The notes beneath the pieces are model-generated. The model was not told the origin of the DNA, made no database searches, and saw only the letters and a program-made list of their open reading frames with translations. DNA of 64,000 nucleotides from Boletus sp. NGJ (lineage: Eukaryota > Basidiomycota > Agaricomycetes > Boletales > Boletaceae): assembly GCA_019096195.1 (NCBI GenBank), contig JAGTXK010000219.1, positions 1,054,001 to 1,118,000 of the forward strand, given 5' to 3'. A program made the translations under genes and the position numbers. This document shows positions 58,327 to 64,000 of this stretch, one piece after another (positions within the stretch are counted from its first letter, which is position 1; every line of letters starts with the position of its first letter).

Positions 58327-59416
58327 ATGAATTCCACTAACATCAACGTGAGTCATCACCATACAGACAACTACACAGACGCGACTATAGTCATGCAGGA
58401 CCCCACAGCAGTCAAGGCCCTTCTTGACCAATTGAGAACATCTCAAGCGTGGCAGGACACGCTGATTTCAACTTCATCGCATATCGATTCAGAACAACGT
58501 ACAGAGGTCCGTGAATCGCCTCCAAGCACGTTGGAAGATGTACAAGGCGAATCGAGGACTCAGTCTGCCTCGGTAGCTTCTCTGCTTTCGCAGCTGAGAA
58601 CATCAGAATCGACATCCATTGCCATCAACACGCCGCCAGTGTCAGATACACGTACAGTTCATAAATCGTCTCGAAACATTCCTCGGCCATCACAGGAACT
58701 GCCACCTACCCAGTCAGAGCACCGAACTCCGCGGCCCGCTGTAGCAACGTCCTCCACGCGTGTGCAGGACACCCGTTCCATCTCGTTCCAACAGGCACTA
58801 CCCCATCTGACGCAACTTGCTAGTGATCCGGGGTTTCTTACTGACGTGTCTCGTGTACGGTTTGTCCATCGTGTATACTCCTACAAGTGATTGAAACGGT
58901 ACTTAGCTGCGGCACGAACAAAACGAACTCGAGCGACAGTTGTGGGAAGAACGACAAGCTGTACACAAGAAACATGAGGAAAGGGTCAAAGTTGCTCGTA
59001 CCAAGTATGTATGCAATCCTTTTCGTGCCTTCTTCATTCATTGTTTCCATTTCATGTTAGAGCTATGCTGATTGGTGCAGGGTTATCAAAGCATGAGGCT
59101 GATGTCCGAGGCTAGACAACTTGTCAATAACGAGCCTACCTGACTAATTGTTGACACACAGATGATGAACGACGCATACCGCAGAGATCTGCAGAGATTC
59201 GATAGGGAACGGGTGCTGCTCGCCTGGGATGCTCTCATCCAAAAGCAACAAACGGCGCTGGAAGCCCTCGGAGTCCCGACCATGTTCGCAACCACTTCTC
59301 AGCTCGACTGCCAGGTAAGCGTGCGTTGCATACTGTGATCACGGCTTGACACAAAGGGCCTATTTTTGTCGTAACAGAAGCAGCGAAGGGTGATCCAGGT
59401 CCTGGAAGGACTGTAG
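58327..59416 (+). CDS. Coiled-coil protein of unknown function
   Basis: Exons 58327-58347, 58399-58854, 58907-59004, 59061-59103, 59162-59314 and 59378-59416 give 269 aa. The first intron is 51 nt, in frame and stop-free. Two copies of LL(D/S)QLRTS occur near the N-terminus (VKALLDQLRTSQAW, VASLLSQLRTSESTS) in a Ser/Thr-rich disordered half. The C-terminal half is strongly helical: ELERQLWEERQAVHKKHEERVK, LSKHEADMMNDAYRRDLQRFD, ALIQKQQTALEALGVPTMF and a short QRRVIQVLEGL end. I do not recognise a named family. The helical C-terminus and small size suggest a subunit of a larger assembly. Confidence 0.8.
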
Positions 59417-60287
59417 GGTGAATCATTCCACATGTAAGCACCTTCTTGGGGAGCTGTACTTGGGATCTCCAGAGACGATATATAAACTTGACATTTTCTG
59501 CTCTATCTCTTGGCTTTCGCAGCCGCCATCAACCAGTGGGCGACGGAAGTTCGCGGCCGGTCCCGGGTCGAGCTTCTAGAAGTGCCTTGGTGGCGTTAAT
59601 ACATTGTTTCTGTGCCGCAAATGCCACCGAGTCAATTATAATCCCTTTTTTTCCCCCTTTTCTCCAAGTGAAATGTGGTACTACAGGTTGAGATACTAGT
59701 ACTAGTAGGGCGGCATGTTGTGTGGAGGCCATGTGATGCGAGCTTGGACACCTCGACTCCGGAATCGGATGAGTCAAGTTCGCCGTGTGGCGTAAGAATA
59801 TTCTTACGAAATCGGCGCAAGGTATGGTTGTTGGTGGGGAAAATGCTGTTTCTTTTCTATTAACCTGGTTACTGCGCCGCCCACGGCCTAACGTCAATCA
59901 GGGTTCTGGTTGACGAGACGGTGTAACTCGATTGTTGGCACGGCAGAAGCTCAGACTGGATCAAATGACTTGGACATTCCAGCTTACCCTCGCGCTGGAT
60001 CCCAGACTTGACAGCGGTGACCATGTGAGCATGCATATCTGCCCCTGGCATATATGCATGACGAGCCGGCCACGATACGAGAACCAATCCCGCGGGTCTG
60101 TCACGCAATTTTGCCAGGCAACGTCGGCTACGTTATCCCTCAAAAATGCTTCTTTCAGGGCTGAAATCGGGTGCGTAAGGTGCTTTATCCTTCTCTTTCA
60201 TATCTATACACTCTTAAAACTCATCTGCAGTGTTCACAGCTTCTCCCTGTTCCGTCTGGGTTGCTTCGCTGTGCACCCTCATTCTAT
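59417..60287. other. Intergenic; no gene seen
   Basis: 871 bp between two plus-strand genes. The open frames overlap on both strands without motifs. GCATATATGC-like palindromic words occur near 60044-60062. Confidence 0.55.
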
Positions 60288-62262
60288 ATGCCCTCCGTCC
60301 ACTTACCATCCCGCGACGACCACGTGTCGATTTGGTACACCACGAACTCGACTTATGGGAACGTAGGAAGCTTTGACCCCGGGAAGCCGACGGTCGCTTT
60401 ATTGCATCCACTCTTCCTCGACTCGAGCTGGCTCACCAGGCACTTCGATGACCCAAGACTGTCCTCGGACTACAACTTGGTTGCCTTCGACCAACGCAAC
60501 CAAGGTCGTTCGCGGTGCCGACCTAGTGCACTGCACGACTGCTATGTAGATGCTGCCGATCTTGCATCAGCGATACAAGTACATCTCTTTTCATGACAGA
60601 CTATCCTTCCTGCATTGAACCAGTGAACAGGCGCTCATGCTACCTCCCGCCCATTTCCTTGCTTTCGAATGTATATCTGTAAATGCCGTCCTAAGGCTCG
60701 CTGCGCTGTTCGTACATCCATGTCGTGTCAACCCTCGAACTAATCTTTTTCAAGATGGCCAGAACTCGTTCTGAGTCTCTCACTTTGCAATGTACCACCA
60801 CCAACAGAGTATGCCTTGGTGTTCCTGCTGTTTGGTCTGGTATTGACACACTCAGACTGAAGTGGGTTTTCAACGCATACGATGAACTCCTCCAGATGTG
60901 GTGCTATGCACCAGACTTGGATTCCTTCGAGTATGCCGGAAACGAAGTCGTCACCTTTATGACCGGCGAGGTAAGATACCTACACTTCACTGCGGAGAAC
61001 GATCATTCACTCATATGATCTCAGACTGACAACGTTGACCTCCAAGACGATGTTCGTGGACGTGGACGGTTGAAGCTTCTCTTAACTAATGGTATGGACA
61101 GTTGATCGCATACTGGGAGAAAACAACACCCCCGGGGAAGCGGTATCGTATTGTGGAACTTGTAAACATTATGATGAACGTAGGCTTGCGGTGTTATGTT
61201 CAAGTACTTGAATCTAATATGCAGGCTTTTACAGCGAACAATACTTAGCAAGAAGGAGCTCGCAAGAATTACATGTCCAATCCTTATCATACAGGTGTGT
61301 CCTACAATTTACAAACTACCCTGATTAAATCTCGGCAAAGAACGAGCATAGTACTGTTGCACCATTGAAGTATGCAGAAGCTTTGAGGGACGAAATCAAA
61401 GATGCTACAGGAGCAGAGCCTCGCTTCTATGTGATCAGAGGTTTGTCTCCTAGTTTGTATCCAATGTGCCTGTAAGATGAAACAGCACCTTGTATTAGGT
61501 GCCAAGGCTTGCGTATCCATCATTCCTGGAAGTGCTTCGTTGGTCAATCGCGTTTTCACTGGGTTCCTGTCTCAACTCCCGCGCTCGCGATCCGATCTAC
61601 GCCCTCCGGCCATTCCAACGTTGGAGCGCACGAGGCTTGCGTTACAAACACTTTCGGAGCTTGTCGGTGATCCGTCCGTTGCCCATCGAAATCCGAGATC
61701 ACTGCTTTCCTTCTCGTGTGTCACTCCGGAGGTCGCCAAGAGTCAGCTCGAAAGCCTCAAGTTCTACGCAAAGGATATAGACAAGACTTACTGTCCACTC
61801 GGTAGGGATGGTCGCCCGATACGAAAGTATGAAACAGTTTCATTCCACCCAAAAATGACACTAATTTGAGATCACGACAGATACTCGGAACGGAAGCAAT
61901 CACATCACTGGTTCCATGGTGATAGTCGGGGAATAAGTCACGTTGGTACGTGTGTCACAATTTCGATTCCGACGTGCGATCAATTTCTGCTTTTTTTTAC
62001 AGATACAGAAGTGCTTATCGCTGCGCAACAAAATGTGAGGCCCCCGTCACCAGAGCGGCCTTTGGATGGTTCTTTGACTGCAAATGGGCTTGATCTCGTA
62101 ACGGACGCTGTCGCGCAAGACGGCCGTATGCGGAGAACAACGGTGAATACAAGTTCCGTCGAAAAGCAGGTCATCAAGGGCTCCATGTCGAAAGTTGTCA
62201 CCCAAAGTACTACACTCAAAGGCACAGCACAAGGCATTCCCCTATCAAAGAGCCATGTATAG
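60288..62262 (+). CDS. Alpha/beta-hydrolase fold protein
   Basis: Eleven exons, 60288-60578, 60631-60707, 60755-60808, 60856-60970, 61025-61051, 61102-61179, 61235-61294, 61341-61440, 61499-61826, 61881-61945 and 62003-62262, give 484 aa. The fold is clear: VALLHPLFLDSSWLTRHF with the oxyanion HP, YNLVAFDQRNQGRSRCRP, then AHFLAFECISVNAVLRLAALWPE. The nucleophile elbow reads FECIS, i.e. Cys where Ser is usual (GxSxG), so either it is a Cys-nucleophile or non-classical member. ITCPILIIQNEHSTVAPLKYAEAL is the late strand with a potential acid. A C-terminal ~130-residue extension (LESLKFYAKDIDKTYCPL...) lies outside the fold. Two introns use GTTCGT donors. The substrate is unknown. Confidence 0.85.
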
Positions 62263-62528
62263 TGAGTGCTCCGGGGCTGGCCCGGCTGGCTGTCGTGAAA
62301 AAGTATTTTATATATTATGCATCACTCCTTATGTTACCAATATTTGACAGACTATTCGCTCGAGTAACATCTATTTCATTCAACGTCGCTGAGAAGTATG
62401 TATTCTGTACTTAGGATCATGTAGATATATTCCCGAGGCCGATTGCTCGGGAAGTCCTTGGTAAGAACATTCAAACACAACCCTGTCTATATATGCTTGC
62501 TGACACAGACCAACAGTTGTGACCAACT

Positions 62529-64000
62529 TTAGATGCTCCCTTCTGCCATCTTAGCCTTGTAGTACCTTACCATCTCTTCTAGTCCCATGCGAACAGACCA
62601 GCGTGGTTTCCATTTCAAGGTCTCTTTGGCCCTCGTAGTATCAGGGCGTCTTCGCTTGGGGTCATCCGTGGGTATAGGCTTGTAAATGATATCCACCCGT
62701 CGGGACTGTGTGACCCCATCTTCCTCTTGTACCTTCTCCACGATCTCCCGGACCAGTTCCGCAAATTCACCGATAGTGAACTCGTCGCTGTTGCCTATGT
62801 TGACGGGGCGCGACTCGTCGGAGTTCATCAACGCAATCAGACCATCCACGAGGTCATGTATATACTGGAATGAACGGGTCTGTGTGCCGTCGCCATACAC
62901 GGTGATGTCTTCGCCGCGCAGAGCTTGTACGATGAAGTTGGAAACAACACGGCCATCAGAAGGGTTCACTAGAGAAGCAGTGGTGAGCCCGGGTAAAACA
63001 CAGGAACGATGGGTTACGGACTACGAGGGCCTAAAAACGCGGGATGAGCCAACCATGCTCGACTAGAGTCAATGATAATCTCACCATATGTATTGAAAAT
63101 TCGCGCCACGCGGACGTCCACACCGTCCTGATGCTGGAAGCCGTACGTCAAAGTTTCGGCGACGCGCTTCCCTTCATCGTAGCAAGCGCGAGGTCCTATA
63201 GGGTTGACGTGGCCCCAGCTCCAGACGGGTCAAGACGGCGCATGGTTCACGAGAGATAACACCTACTAATCTTCTGGTTGAGGGTGTACTTCGGGGTCAC
63301 CGTATACTTCTACAAGGGACTTAGGAACAACGCTAGTGCGTGGAATAAATGGACTGACCAGAGGTACTGGTTATCAGAAATCTGGCCTTAGTGCGCTTTG
63401 CCAGGCCGAGCATGTTAAGCGTTCCAATGAACGACGTTTTCAAGGTCTTAACCGCATTGATTTGATAATGAGGAGGTGAAGCGGGACATGCAAGATGATA
63501 AATTTCTGAGAAAAAAAATGTAGGTGGGCTGTATATGAACGTGGTTTCATCAACTCACGATCACACTCGATTGTGAAAGGTTCGACTACATCGTGGCGAA
63601 CAAGCTCGAAGTTGGGATGACCAACCCAATGATTGACGGTTGTCTTTGACCCTGTAAAGAAGTTGTCCAGGACGGTGACATCGTGCCCAAGGAGCATGAG
63701 ACGATCGACGAGATGGGACCCGACAAACCCGGCACCACCTGTGATAAGGACACGCTTCCTTGCCAAGGGAGAAAGTAGCTTCACAGGGGGGAACCGAGAA
63801 AGGGTGGTATAAGAGATGGCATGCGTGTCTGGGTAATAGATAGACTTTGACTGATACACGTTCAGACCCCGAGTAAGAGAGACTTCTTCAATCTTATCCT
63901 TTGCATCAGGCTGTGCCTCTGACGCAGAGACGACATAATGAGGGCGAAGGTAGAGTGAGCGAAGGAGATCGATGGGGACCTCGCTGTCGAACCCGAAGCG
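62529..64000 (-). CDS. UXS1: UDP-glucuronate decarboxylase (UXS1), 5' end outside window
   Basis: Converts UDP-glucuronate to UDP-xylose, the xylose donor for fungal capsule and wall glycans; in Cryptococcus this is Uxs1. The frame is open through base 64000, so the N-terminus lies beyond the edge. Visible exons on the minus strand: >64000-63559, 63505-63359, 63309-63267, 63218-63085, 63030-63022 and 62968-62529. The Rossmann site is [19 protein letters not shown] with [13 protein letters not shown] hallmarks are [35 protein letters not shown], and the catalytic Tyr/Lys in [12 protein letters not shown] 9-nt exon (63022-63030) supplies G-P-R of NTYGPRMNPSDGR; without it the motif and frame are lost. 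Confidence 0.94.

Overview
This window is nuclear DNA of a filamentous basidiomycete, most likely an agaricomycete. Nearly every recognisable gene is eukaryotic and broken by many very short introns (mostly 46-60 nt, GT-AG with some GC-AG). The gene set is fungal: HXK, GGC1, GPC1, APM3, a DEP/RGS regulator, a Zn2Cys6 factor, UDP-glucuronate decarboxylase, and basidiomycete-type proteins of unknown function. There are no operons, rRNA genes, CRISPR arrays or plausible intact tRNAs. Species-level placement is not possible from the sequence alone.

Layout. 1-9.6 kb: end of an unknown gene, proteasome alpha6 (PRE5), COX15 and BOL3 sharing a 104-bp divergent promoter, an EFM6-like methyltransferase, a Ser-rich unknown gene and a DUF6741-like gene. 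10-16.7 kb: tRNA adenosine deaminase TAD1, glycerophosphocholine acyltransferase GPC1, ATP synthase subunit d, and a haem N-demethylase-like (DUF3445) protein. 17-25.7 kb: an ATF/CREB-type bZIP factor, hexokinase, the mitochondrial GTP/GDP carrier GGC1 and the AP-3 mu subunit. 25.9-38 kb: an SOD-fold mitoribosomal protein, OST2/DAD1, a DUF1748 miniprotein, an isochorismatase-fold hydrolase, a large coiled-coil protein, an NDUFA4-like protein, an aldo/keto reductase and the co-chaperone STI1. 38.3-40.1 kb: a 1.77-kb element with perfect 29-bp terminal inverted repeats. 40.4-45.6 kb: a multi-TM protein and a Zn2Cys6 factor. 46-57.4 kb: NUP160/NUP120, an unknown gene, a cytochrome-b5-like (MAPR) protein and an RGS protein. 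58.3-64 kb: a coiled-coil protein, an alpha/beta hydrolase and UXS1, which runs off the right edge.

The genes do not form one pathway. Several serve mitochondria (COX15, BOL3, ATP7, GGC1, the SOD-fold ribosomal protein, NDUFA4-like), and three divergent pairs sit on promoters of 104-152 bp. The least ordinary features are the inverted-repeat element carrying a tRNA-like relic, exons of only 9 and 11 nt, repeated GC-AG introns, many stop-free introns of length 3n, a probable one-base frameshift in APM3, and a perfect heat-shock element 5' of STI1.

Exon coordinates were worked out by hand from reading-frame continuity, splice signals and family conservation. They are predictions, not transcript-verified.
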